NCBI RefSeq assembly: GCF_012395815.1
Contig: NZ_JAAZQQ010000002.1
Span: 372,001-436,000 of the forward strand
Direction of reading: 5' to 3'
Source of the DNA: Roseicyclus persicicus
Lineage (GTDB): Bacteria; Pseudomonadota; Alphaproteobacteria; Rhodobacterales; Rhodobacteraceae
DNA length: 64,000 nt
Position numbers and translations under genes: made by a program. Shown in pieces: positions 10,946-19,544 of the stretch; positions within the stretch are counted from its first letter, which is position 1, and every line of letters starts with the position of its first letter. The notes under the pieces are model-generated. The model did not search any database. It was not told the origin of the DNA and was given only the letters and a program-made list of their open reading frames with translations.

Positions 10946-12010
10946 ATGGATTTTCGGGACAGGGTAAAGGAACTGGCAATCCGGTCAAAGCACGCCTCAG
11001 AGCATGCGATGACAGAAGAGGCAACAAAGACGTCGGTGGTCATGCCTCTCCTGCAGGCATTAGGGTTCGACGTTTTTTCGCTGACCGAAGTTGTCCCGGA
11101 GTTCGTGGCCGACGTCGGCACGAAGAAAGGGGAAAAGGTCGACTACGCCCTCAAGATCAATGGTGAGATCGCCATTCTCGTGGAGGTCAAGCCGATCTCA
11201 TCCTCCCTCGGAACTGCGCAGTATTCCCAGCTCTATCGGTACTTCTCGGTGACGAATGCACGGCTCGCCATTCTCACCAATGGCCGTGAAATCTGGTTCT
11301 TCTCCGACACCGACGACCGCAACCGAATGGACAAGAAGCCGTTCTTCGTGTTCGACCTGCAATCCTTCGACGACGAGCAAGTCGAGCATCTCTCGAGGTT
11401 CCAGAAGTCCGGGTTCGATGTCGAACGGGTCTTGGAAGCCGCATCCAGCCTAAAATATGTCAAGGCGGCTGCCGCGTTCCTGACGAAGCAGATCGAAGCG
11501 CCCACGGACGATTTCGTGCGCTTCATCGGGCGCCACATCCACGAAGGAATGCTCACGAAAGCGGTGGTTGATCAGCTTAGGCCGGCCATTCAGTCGGCGC
11601 TTGACGAGGTGATCAGAGATCGCATTCAGGATCGCCTGAATATTGCATTCACGACCGACAAACGGCCCGCGGCACCGGAGACAGCCGCGGTTGAAGATCA
11701 GCAGCAGGCCGAAGGTGGAATCGTCACTACCGACGAGGAGACGCAAGCGTTCTTCATCGTTCGGGCCATCGCGGCAAAGGAGATTCCTATCGAACGCGTC
11801 ACGATGCGGGACGCCAAGAGTTATTGCAGCGTCTTCATCGACGACAACAATCGCAAGCCGCTCTGTCGCTTCTACTTCAATGCCAAGAAGGCAAAGGCGA
11901 TCGGGGTGTTCTCACCCGACAAGGAGGAGACGCGTGTGCCGGTCGAGTCCTTGGGCGAAATCTACAAGCTCAGCAAGGAACTCGAGGCGACGGCCGCGCA
12001 CTACCGCTGA
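10946..12010 (+). CDS. orphan type I restriction R-subunit N-terminal-like protein (COG4748 type)
   Basis: A 354-residue protein resembling the HSDR_N-type family (type I restriction enzyme R protein N-terminal domain). In the first 150 residues, VDYALKINGEIAILVEVKPI carries the D-x(n)-ExK pattern of a PD-(D/E)XK nuclease core, followed by LTNGREIWFF. No helicase, methylase or specificity gene is nearby. A middle region with acidic and Gln runs leads to a C-terminal domain (about residues 255-354). The DNA is visibly less GC-rich than its neighbours (11221-11280 is 32/60 G+C) and uses more A/T-ending codons, suggesting transfer. It is tail-to-tail with prfC, stops three bases apart. Nuclease activity is inferred. 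Confidence 0.85.
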   Translation: MDFRDRVKELAIRSKHASEHAMTEEATKTSVVMPLLQALGFDVFSLTEVVPEFVADVGTKKGEKVDYALKINGEIAILVEVKPISSSLGTAQYSQLYRYFSVTNARLAILTNGREIWFFSDTDDRNRMDKKPFFVFDLQSFDDEQVEHLSRFQKSGFDVERVLEAASSLKYVKAAAAFLTKQIEAPTDDFVRFIGRHIHEGMLTKAVVDQLRPAIQSALDEVIRDRIQDRLNIAFTTDKRPAAPETAAVEDQQQAEGGIVTTDEETQAFFIVRAIAAKEIPIERVTMRDAKSYCSVFIDDNNRKPLCRFYFNAKKAKAIGVFSPDKEETRVPVESLGEIYKLSKELEATAAHYR

Positions 12011-12013
12011 GGG

Positions 12014-13624
12014 TCACACCATCAATTCCTTCGTCGCCGACAGCCGGATGTCCGGGTAGTCGCGCGCGACGCGGTCGATGTCCCACTGCAGGCGCGTCAG
12101 GTAGACCGGGTCGCCGTCGTTGTCGGCGGCCATGTGCTGCTTGTTCGCCTGGCTGAACTTCTCCACCGCCTCCTTGGGCCCGTGGACCCAGCGGGCCGAG
12201 GTGAACTGGGACGACTCGAAGCGGACGGGCAGGCCGTATTCCAGCTCGATCCGGCTCGCCAGCACCTCGAACTGCAGCGCGCCGACGACGCCGACGACGA
12301 AGCCCGAGCCGATCATCGGCTTGAACACCTTGGCCGCGCCTTCCTCGGCGAACTGCATCAGCGCCTTGTCGAGGTGCTTGGCCTTCATCGGGTCGCCCGC
12401 GCGGCAGGTCTGCAGCAACTCGGGCGCGAAGGACGGGATGCCGGTGAAGCGCAGCCCCTCGCCCTCGGTCAGGGCGTCGCCGATGCGCAGCTGCCCGTGG
12501 TTCGGGATGCCGATGATGTCGCCGGCCCAGGCCTCCTCGGCCAGCTCCCGGTCGGAGGCAAGAAACAGAACGGGATTGCTGATCGCCATGGGTTTTTTCG
12601 AACGGACATGGGTCAGCTTCATACCCCGCTGGAAATGCCCCGAGGCGAGGCGGACGAAGGCCACCCGGTCGCGGTGCTTGGGGTCCATGTTGGCCTGCAC
12701 CTTGAACACGAAGCCCGCGACGCGGTCCTCCTCGGGGGCGACCTGCCGCGGCTCGGCGGGCTGCACCTGCGGGCCGGGGCCGTATTCGGCGATGCCGTCC
12801 ATCAGCTCCTTCACCCCGAAGGAGTTGATGGCGGAGCCGAACCAGATCGGCGTCATCGAGCCTTCGAGGAAGGCCGCGCGGTCGAAGGCCGGCAGCAGCT
12901 CGCGCGCCATCTCCAGCTCCTCGCGTAGCTGCGCGAGCAGGTCGGCGGGGACGTGCTGGGCCAGTTTCGGGTCGTCGAGGCCCGCGATCTTGATCGATTC
13001 CGCCACCCGGTTGCGGTCGGCGCGGTCCATCAGCTCCAGCCGGTCGTGCAGGATGTCGTAGCAGCCCACGAAGTCGCGGCCCATGCCGATGGGCCAGCTG
13101 GCCGGCGTCACGTCGATGGCGAGGTTCTGCTGGATTTCGTCAATGATCTCGAAGGTATCGCGGCCTTCGCGGTCCATCTTGTTGCAGAAGGTCAAGATGG
13201 GCAGGTCGCGGAGGCGGCAGACCTCGAACAGCTTTCGGGTCTGGCTTTCCACGCCCTTGGCCCCGTCGATCACCATGATCGCGGCATCGACCGCGGTGAG
13301 GGTGCGGTAGGTGTCCTCGGAGAAATCCGAGTGGCCGGGCGTGTCGACGAGGTTGAAGCGCCACGCCTTGTAGTCGAAGGACATGGCCGAGGCCGAGACC
13401 GAGATGCCCCGGTCCTTCTCCATCTGCATGAAGTCCGACCGGGTGCGCCGCGCCTCGCCCTTGGCGCGGACCTGTCCGGCCATCTGGATTGCGCCGCCGA
13501 ACAGCAGGAATTTCTCGGTCAGCGTCGTCTTGCCCGCGTCGGGGTGCGAGATGATCGCGAATGTCCGCCGACGGGCGATCTCGGGCGGCAGGGCGGGGCG
13601 GTTCTTGGGCGCGGTGTCCAGCAT
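12014..13624 (-). CDS. prfC: peptide chain release factor 3
   Basis: A 536-residue translational GTPase that recycles RF1/RF2 from the ribosome after termination. G1 is SHPDAGKTTLTE (residues 26-37), G3 DTPGHSDFSEDT and G4 NKMDREGRD, followed by the RF3-specific C-terminal domain containing FGSAINSFGVKEL and EVLASRIELEYGLPV. The length is normal. The ATG at 13624 gives the short family-typical leader; the frame stays open further upstream only because of base composition. It lies 58 bases behind the Hint-domain gene on the same strand. Confidence 0.96.
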   Translation of the reverse strand: MLDTAPKNRPALPPEIARRRTFAIISHPDAGKTTLTEKFLLFGGAIQMAGQVRAKGEARRTRSDFMQMEKDRGISVSASAMSFDYKAWRFNLVDTPGHSDFSEDTYRTLTAVDAAIMVIDGAKGVESQTRKLFEVCRLRDLPILTFCNKMDREGRDTFEIIDEIQQNLAIDVTPASWPIGMGRDFVGCYDILHDRLELMDRADRNRVAESIKIAGLDDPKLAQHVPADLLAQLREELEMARELLPAFDRAAFLEGSMTPIWFGSAINSFGVKELMDGIAEYGPGPQVQPAEPRQVAPEEDRVAGFVFKVQANMDPKHRDRVAFVRLASGHFQRGMKLTHVRSKKPMAISNPVLFLASDRELAEEAWAGDIIGIPNHGQLRIGDALTEGEGLRFTGIPSFAPELLQTCRAGDPMKAKHLDKALMQFAEEGAAKVFKPMIGSGFVVGVVGALQFEVLASRIELEYGLPVRFESSQFTSARWVHGPKEAVEKFSQANKQHMAADNDGDPVYLTRLQWDIDRVARDYPDIRLSATKELMV

Positions 13625-13682
13625 GGGCGCGGATATAGGCGAGGCCGGGGGCCGGGGCAATCGCGGCGTCGGCGGTCGCGCC

Positions 13683-14687
13683 TCAGCCCTCGTCGCCGCG
13701 GCTGGCGCGGGTGAGGCGGGCGGCGGCGTCGACCGCGTCGCCGAGCGCGCCCTCGTCCACCTCGAACTCGGTCGCGCTGCGCTGTTCCTGCAGCGCGGTG
13801 TCGAGGCGCAGCGCCTCGGGCAGGCGGGCGCGCACGTCGGAGGTGACCAGCAGGCTTTCGACCGCGATGCCCTCGGCGAAGATGATCTCGTGGCCGTCGA
13901 ACAGGATCTGGTAGCTGTCGACATGGCCGCCCTCGGCGCGCGTGACGGTGGTTCCGTTCACCAGCAGCTCGGCCTTGACCAGCACCTCGGAGCGCCCGGT
14001 GCCGAGCGCGTCGCGGCGCTGCCAGATGAACAGGCGGTGCTGCGGGCTGAGGTAGAGGTCGCGGGCGGTGTTCAGCGTGCCCTCGGCGATGCGGATGGGC
14101 GCGGCGGCGCCGATGGCGCGGCGGGTCTGGTGGCCGATCCAGCGGATCGGCTGGGGCCCGTGGTCGCGGGTCAGCAGGAGGTCGCCCACCTTGAGGTCCT
14201 CGACCCGGACCTGCGCCCCGCCGGCCAGCGTCAGGTGGGTGCCGGCGAAGAAGCTGACCGAGGCGATGTCGGCGAAGCGCTCCGGCGCGGCGGCGGCCGA
14301 GGAGCCGATCAGCTCGTAGTTCGTGCCCGGGCGCAGCGGCGCCAGCGGCAGGAGGTGCAGGGTGGTGCCGTCGGCCGCGGAGCCCCGGCGCAGGACCAGC
14401 ATCTCGATCATCTCGCCGGCCTCGCCCATGAAGCTGTGGCAGGCCGCGATGGTCAGGGCGTCGCCGGGCCGGCCCACTTCGGAGCCGGTGGCCACCACCT
14501 GCCCGCCGTCCGGCCCGTCGCAGATGGCGAGCCGCCGCGCCCGCGCGTCGCGCGCCAGCCGGTAGGTGTCGCCCGGCAGCGCCGCGTCGCCCAGGCCGAT
14601 CGGGTCGCCCTCGTTCGCGCCGGTCAGCGCGCGCACCGCGCCCACCGGGTAGGTCGCGAAGCGGAAGAGCGGGGCAAGGTCGGTCAT
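13683..14687 (-). CDS. stand-alone Hint (hedgehog/intein) domain protein
   Basis: A 334-residue protein. Residues 1 to about 135 are a domain I do not recognise (MTDLAPLFRFATYPVGAV...). From about residue 138 a Hint_2-type fold starts: VSFFAGTHLTL, VEDLKVGDLLLTRDHGPQP, then LSPQHRLFIWQ. In the family the block normally begins with Cys (CFxxGT); here Ser stands in that place (SFFAGT). The His-Arg of the later block is kept. Stand-alone Hint proteins are common in Roseobacter-type genomes and are often secreted or linked to calcium-binding proteins; no signal peptide is obvious here. Self-cleavage is unproven. Confidence 0.85.
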   Translation of the reverse strand: MTDLAPLFRFATYPVGAVRALTGANEGDPIGLGDAALPGDTYRLARDARARRLAICDGPDGGQVVATGSEVGRPGDALTIAACHSFMGEAGEMIEMLVLRRGSAADGTTLHLLPLAPLRPGTNYELIGSSAAAAPERFADIASVSFFAGTHLTLAGGAQVRVEDLKVGDLLLTRDHGPQPIRWIGHQTRRAIGAAAPIRIAEGTLNTARDLYLSPQHRLFIWQRRDALGTGRSEVLVKAELLVNGTTVTRAEGGHVDSYQILFDGHEIIFAEGIAVESLLVTSDVRARLPEALRLDTALQEQRSATEFEVDEGALGDAVDAAARLTRASRGDEG

Positions 14688-14812
14688 GGCGGGTCCGGTC
14701 CGGCGCGGGTGCCCCTCTCGGTAGGGCGCGGGGCCGGTCCGGTCAAGGCTGGCGGCGGGCGCGGGGCGCTGCTAGGACGGGCCCGACACGCAAGAACAGG
14801 GGAGATACCGTC

Positions 14813-15592
14813 ATGGATCTGGGGATTGCCGGGAAGCGGGCGCTGGTCTGCGCCTCGTCCAAGGGGCTGGGCCGCGGCTGTGCCGAGGCGTTGGCCGAGG
14901 CCGGGGTTGACCTGGTTCTGAACGCGCGCGGCGCCGCGGCGCTGGAGGCGACCGCGCAGGACATCCGCGACCGCTACGGCGTCAAGGTGACCGCGGTGGC
15001 CGCCGACATCACCGACGCGGCCGAGCGCGCCCGGGTGCTCGAGGCCGCGGGCGACGTCGACATCCTGGTCACCAACGCCGGCGGCCCGCCGCCCGGCCTG
15101 TGGTCGGACTGGACGCGCGATGACTTCATCAAGGCGCTGGACGCCAACATGCTGACGCCGATCGCGCTGATGACGGCGCTGATGCCGAAGATGATCGACA
15201 AGGGCTGGGGCCGGGTGGTCAACATCACCTCGCAGTCGGTGAAGGCGCCGATCCCGCAGCTGGGCCTGTCGAACGCGGCGCGCACGGGCCTGACCGGCTA
15301 TGTCGCGGGCACCGCGCGGCAGGTCGCGGCCCACGGGGTGATCGTGAACAACATGCTGCCGGGCATCCACGCCACCGACCGCGCCGATGCGCTGGACGGC
15401 AACGTGGCGCGGCAGCAGAACATCTCGGTCGAGGAGGCGAAGGCCCGGCGCGAGCAGACCATCCCGGCCCGGCGCTACGGCACGGCCGAGGAGTTCGGCA
15501 AGATGTGCGCGTTCCTGTGCTCGCAGCACGCGGGCTTCATCGTGGCGCAGAACATCCTGGTGGATGGCGGCGGGACGAACGCGACGATCTGA
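14813..15592 (+). CDS. SDR-family oxidoreductase lacking the usual YxxxK
   Basis: A 259-residue short-chain dehydrogenase/reductase of the 3-oxoacyl-ACP-reductase-like group. The nucleotide loop is CASSKGLGRG (residues about 14-23), and the NAG motif (TNAGGPP) and the NITSQS strand are intact. Where the family has Tyr-x-x-x-Lys the sequence reads GLSNAARTGL, with no Tyr or Lys. This places it in a subgroup usually named by similarity only. A good Shine-Dalgarno (GGGGAG) precedes the ATG. The gene is followed by the phased palindrome array. Substrate unknown. Confidence 0.88.
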   Translation: MDLGIAGKRALVCASSKGLGRGCAEALAEAGVDLVLNARGAAALEATAQDIRDRYGVKVTAVAADITDAAERARVLEAAGDVDILVTNAGGPPPGLWSDWTRDDFIKALDANMLTPIALMTALMPKMIDKGWGRVVNITSQSVKAPIPQLGLSNAARTGLTGYVAGTARQVAAHGVIVNNMLPGIHATDRADALDGNVARQQNISVEEAKARREQTIPARRYGTAEEFGKMCAFLCSQHAGFIVAQNILVDGGGTNATI

Positions 15593-15604
15593 CCGCCCGG
15601 CGCG

Positions 15605-15691
15605 GCAGACCCTTGCAAGGGTCTGCCCAAAGCCTTGCAAGGCTTTGGCAACGCCCTTGCAAGGGCGTGGTCAGATCCTTGCAAGGATCTG
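15605..15691. repeat. array of four 22-bp-phased CCTTGCAAGG-core palindromes
   Basis: Four palindromes with the identical core CCTTGCAAGG follow each other directly, with centres at 15615.5, 15637.5, 15659.5 and 15681.5, i.e. exactly 22 bp apart. Spans are 15605-15626 (22 bp, perfect), 15627-15648 (22 bp, perfect), 15651-15668 (18 bp) and 15672-15691 (20 bp). The arms outside the core differ from unit to unit but stay self-complementary within each unit. The array starts 13 bp after the SDR stop and ends about 50 bp before the ABC ATPase gene. Confidence 0.95.
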
Positions 15692-15742
15692 CCCCGGCTG
15701 ATACCTGCCACTCCGACTGAATTGATCGGGTATCCCCGGACC

Positions 15743-16825
<1,083 letters not shown>

Positions 16826-16952
16826 CGCAGGGGCAAAGCTGTGCGTTTTGGGGCTTTGAACTGCGGCCCGGAACGCATACCTATGGGGTCCAGAGACCAG
16901 CAGCCAGCCGCGCGCCCGCCCTCGGGCCCTGCGCGGCGTCAGGGAGAGATCC

Positions 16953-17186
16953 ATGCTCAACAATATCGGACCGGCGGGCCTTCTGCTCATTGCCATCGTG
17001 GTCCTCGTGCTGTTCGGCCGCGGCAAGATCGCGAGCCTGATGGGCGAGGTCGGCAAGGGCATCACCGCCTTCAAGCGCGGCGTGAAGGACCAGGCCGAGG
17101 AAATCGAGAACGCCTCGACCACCGCGCCCGACGACGGCAGCCGCGCCCGCGACGTCACCCCCCGCGCCGAGCGCGACAACGCCTGA
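16953..17186 (+). CDS. tatA: Sec-independent translocase subunit TatA
   Basis: A 77-residue TatA. A single N-terminal membrane helix (residues about 5-20) is followed by the FGRGKI hinge and an amphipathic helix (GEVGKGITAFKRGVKDQ), then a short charged tail. TatA oligomerises to form the size-variable pore for folded proteins. A strong Shine-Dalgarno (AGGGAGAG) precedes the ATG. tatB and tatC follow, giving a complete tatABC set. A C6/G6 stem (about 17194-17220) lies between tatA and tatB and could attenuate transcription to balance TatA against TatBC. Confidence 0.95.
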   Translation: MLNNIGPAGLLLIAIVVLVLFGRGKIASLMGEVGKGITAFKRGVKDQAEEIENASTTAPDDGSRARDVTPRAERDNA

Positions 17187-17276
17187 CCGGCGCCGCAGCC
17201 CCCCTCGCGTGCCGCCCGGGGGGCCTTCGCCTTGAACCGGGTCGGCCCGTGACCAGGGCTTTGAACAGGGACTGCC

Positions 17277-17828
17277 ATGCCTGATATCGGCTGGATGGAG
17301 CTCCTCGTGATCGGCATCGTGGCGCTGATCGTCGTGGGGCCGAAGGATCTTCCGATGATGTTCCGGAAGCTCGGCCAGTTCACCGGCCGGATCCGGGCCA
17401 TGGCCAAGGATTTCCAGCGCGCCATGGACGAGGCCGCCGACGAGAGCGGCATGTCCGACCTGAACCGCGACCTGCGCAAGGCGACCAACTTCGCCAAGAA
17501 CCCAAGGAAGGCCGGGATGGACGCGCTCAAGGACACCCTTGGCGACGACTTCGACATCGATCCCACGAAATACGAGGAAGGCACCGAGACCCGGCGCATC
17601 GCCGAGGAAAAGGCCGCCGCCCGCCGCCAGTTGCGCGAGGAGATGGACGCCCGGCGCCAGGCCAAGATCGACCAGACCATCGCCGACAAGCAGGCCGCCG
17701 CCAGCGCCGCCGCCAAGGCCCCGCTTGAGGCGCCCGCGCCCGACGTGGTGCCCGGGCCGGCGCCCGAGGCCACGCCCGAACCTGCGCCCGCGCCGGCGCC
17801 AGCCCGCACCGGAACCGCGCAGAAATGA
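17277..17828 (+). CDS. tatB: Sec-independent translocase subunit TatB
   Basis: A 183-residue TatB. The start MPDIGWMELLVIGIVALIVV is the family's N-terminal helix with the conserved Glu at position 8, followed by the VGPKDLP hinge and a long amphipathic helix. The C-terminal 60 residues are Ala/Pro-rich and probably disordered. TatB with TatC forms the receptor for twin-arginine signal peptides. The stop overlaps the tatC ATG by four bases (ATGA), so the two are coupled. Confidence 0.95.
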   Translation: MPDIGWMELLVIGIVALIVVGPKDLPMMFRKLGQFTGRIRAMAKDFQRAMDEAADESGMSDLNRDLRKATNFAKNPRKAGMDALKDTLGDDFDIDPTKYEEGTETRRIAEEKAAARRQLREEMDARRQAKIDQTIADKQAAASAAAKAPLEAPAPDVVPGPAPEATPEPAPAPAPARTGTAQK

Positions 17829-18691
17829 GTGCAGAAGACCCGATCGAGGACAGCTCCGCCCCGCTGATCGAGCACCTGGCGGAACTGCGCACCCGGCTGA
17901 TCCGGTCGGTCCTCGCTTTCGTCGTTGGCATGATCGCCATGTTCACGGTGGCCGAGCCGATGCTGGAGTTCATATCCCAGCCGCTGGCCGAGGTGCTGCG
18001 CGCCCGCGGCGAGGACGCGCGCCTGATCTTCACCGCCCCGCAGGAGAAGTTCTTCGTGCTGGTGCGGATCTCGATCATCATGGGCTTCGCCGTGTCCTTC
18101 CCGGTGATCGCCCACCAGCTCTGGCGCTTCGTCGCCCCGGGCCTCTACAAGTCCGAGAAGAGCGCGATCCTGCCGTTCCTCGTGGCCTCGCCGGTCCTGT
18201 TCATGGTCGGGGCGTCCTTTGCGCATTTCGTGGTCACGCCGCTGGCGATGACCTTCTTCATCGGCTTCTCCGACGCGATCCCGGCGCTGGCCAACCTGAT
18301 CGCGGGCGACGGCACCTTCCAGGCGCCCGCCGGCCCCGAGAGCGGCATCCAGACCGTGTTCCTCGGGTCCGTCCGCGAAAGCCTCGACCTCGCGCTCAAG
18401 TTCATCTTCGCCTTCGGGCTGTGCTTCCAGCTGCCCGTCCTTCTGACGCTGCTCGGCAAGGCGGGGCTGGTCACGGCCGAGGGCCTGGCGAACGTGCGCA
18501 AATGGGCCGTCGTGGGCATCCTGACGCTGGCCGCCATCGTGACGCCGCCCGACGTGATCACCCAGCTGATCCTGTTCACGGTGGTCTACGGCCTCTACGA
18601 GATCTCGATCTGGCTGGTGCGGATCGTCGAGCGCAAGCGCATCCGCCGGCTCCGGGCCGAGGGCATCCTCGACGAGGGCGAAGAGCTCTGA
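17825..18691 (+). CDS. tatC: Sec-independent translocase subunit TatC
   Basis: A 288-residue TatC with six membrane helices. Family motifs are HLAELRTRLIRS near residues 19-30 and a FVAPGLYKSEK segment after the second helix. It recognises the twin-arginine signal together with TatB. A periplasmic loop in the middle (QAPAGPESGIQTVF) is slightly long but within the family range. The DUF815 ATPase gene starts four bases downstream and probably shares the transcript. Confidence 0.96.
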   Translation: MSAEDPIEDSSAPLIEHLAELRTRLIRSVLAFVVGMIAMFTVAEPMLEFISQPLAEVLRARGEDARLIFTAPQEKFFVLVRISIIMGFAVSFPVIAHQLWRFVAPGLYKSEKSAILPFLVASPVLFMVGASFAHFVVTPLAMTFFIGFSDAIPALANLIAGDGTFQAPAGPESGIQTVFLGSVRESLDLALKFIFAFGLCFQLPVLLTLLGKAGLVTAEGLANVRKWAVVGILTLAAIVTPPDVITQLILFTVVYGLYEISIWLVRIVERKRIRRLRAEGILDEGEEL

Positions 18692-18695
18692 CCGC

Positions 18696-19535
18696 ATGAC
18701 CGAGGCCCTCCTGACCCGCATCGCCGAGGCGCTGGAACGGCTGCGCCCGCCCCCCGCCGCGGCGCCCGACTGGCACGCGGCCGAGGCCTTCGTCTGGCAC
18801 GCCGACCCCGACCGGCTGGACCCGGTCGCGCAGGTGAACCGGGTCGACCTGACGCTCCTGCACGGCATCGACCGGGCGCGCGACACGCTGCAGGCCAACA
18901 CCGCGCAGTTCGCCCGCGGCCTGCCCGCCAACAACGCGCTTCTCTGGGGCGCGCGGGGGATGGGGAAATCCTCGCTGGTCAAGGCGGTCCATGCCGCCTG
19001 CCTGTCCGACGCGCCCGACCTGAAGCTCGTCGAGGTGCAGCGCGAGGACCTCGGCTCCATCGGCCGGCTGCTCACGCTCCTGCGCGCGGCGCCGGTGCGG
19101 GTGATCCTGTTCTGCGACGACCTGTCCTTTTCCCACGACGACCACCACTACAAGTCGCTCAAGGCGGTGCTGGACGGCGGCGTCGAGGGGCGGCCGGCCA
19201 ACGTGCTGTTCTACGCCACGTCCAACCGGCGCCACCTGATGCCGCGGGACATGATCGAGAACGAGCGGTCGAGCGCCATCAACCCCTCCGAGGCGGTCGA
19301 GGAGAAGGTGTCGCTCAGCGACCGCTTCGGCCTCTGGCTCGGCTTCCACCCCTGCAGCCAGGACGAATACCTGACCATGATCCGCGGCTACTGCGCGGCC
19401 TACGGGCTGCAGGTCGCCGACAGCGCGCTGGTCGCCGAGGCGATCGAGTGGCAGGCGACGCGCGGGTCGCGGTCGGGCCGGGTGGCGTGGCAGTTCTTCT
19501 GCGATCTCGCCGGGCGCCACGGCGTCGCGGTCTGA
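18696..19535 (+). CDS. DUF815-type P-loop ATPase
   Basis: A 279-residue AAA-like ATPase of the DUF815 family. Walker A is GARGMGKSS (about residues 86-94), Walker B ILFCDDLSF, and the sensor segment VLFYATSNRRHLMPRD is typical for the family. No membrane helix. The family is widespread in alphaproteobacteria and its role is not established. It closes the tatABC group with a four-base gap and is convergent with the AlkB-type gene (stops nine bases apart). Confidence 0.9.
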   Translation: MTEALLTRIAEALERLRPPPAAAPDWHAAEAFVWHADPDRLDPVAQVNRVDLTLLHGIDRARDTLQANTAQFARGLPANNALLWGARGMGKSSLVKAVHAACLSDAPDLKLVEVQREDLGSIGRLLTLLRAAPVRVILFCDDLSFSHDDHHYKSLKAVLDGGVEGRPANVLFYATSNRRHLMPRDMIENERSSAINPSEAVEEKVSLSDRFGLWLGFHPCSQDEYLTMIRGYCAAYGLQVADSALVAEAIEWQATRGSRSGRVAWQFFCDLAGRHGVAV

Positions 19536-19544
19536 GCGCCGCGG

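Noticed and set aside
10946-12010. Complete type I restriction-modification system
   Set aside because: Only an R-subunit-like N-terminal domain is seen; no helicase motor, HsdM or HsdS lies on either side.
12014-13924. Extended N-terminus for release factor 3 (636 residues)
   Set aside because: The extra 100 residues are Ser/Arg/Ala shadow sequence lying in the end of the Hint gene; the family starts at ATG 13624.
15605-15691. CRISPR-like repeats
   Set aside because: Units abut without spacers, each unit is itself palindromic, and only the 10-bp core is conserved; no cas genes are present.
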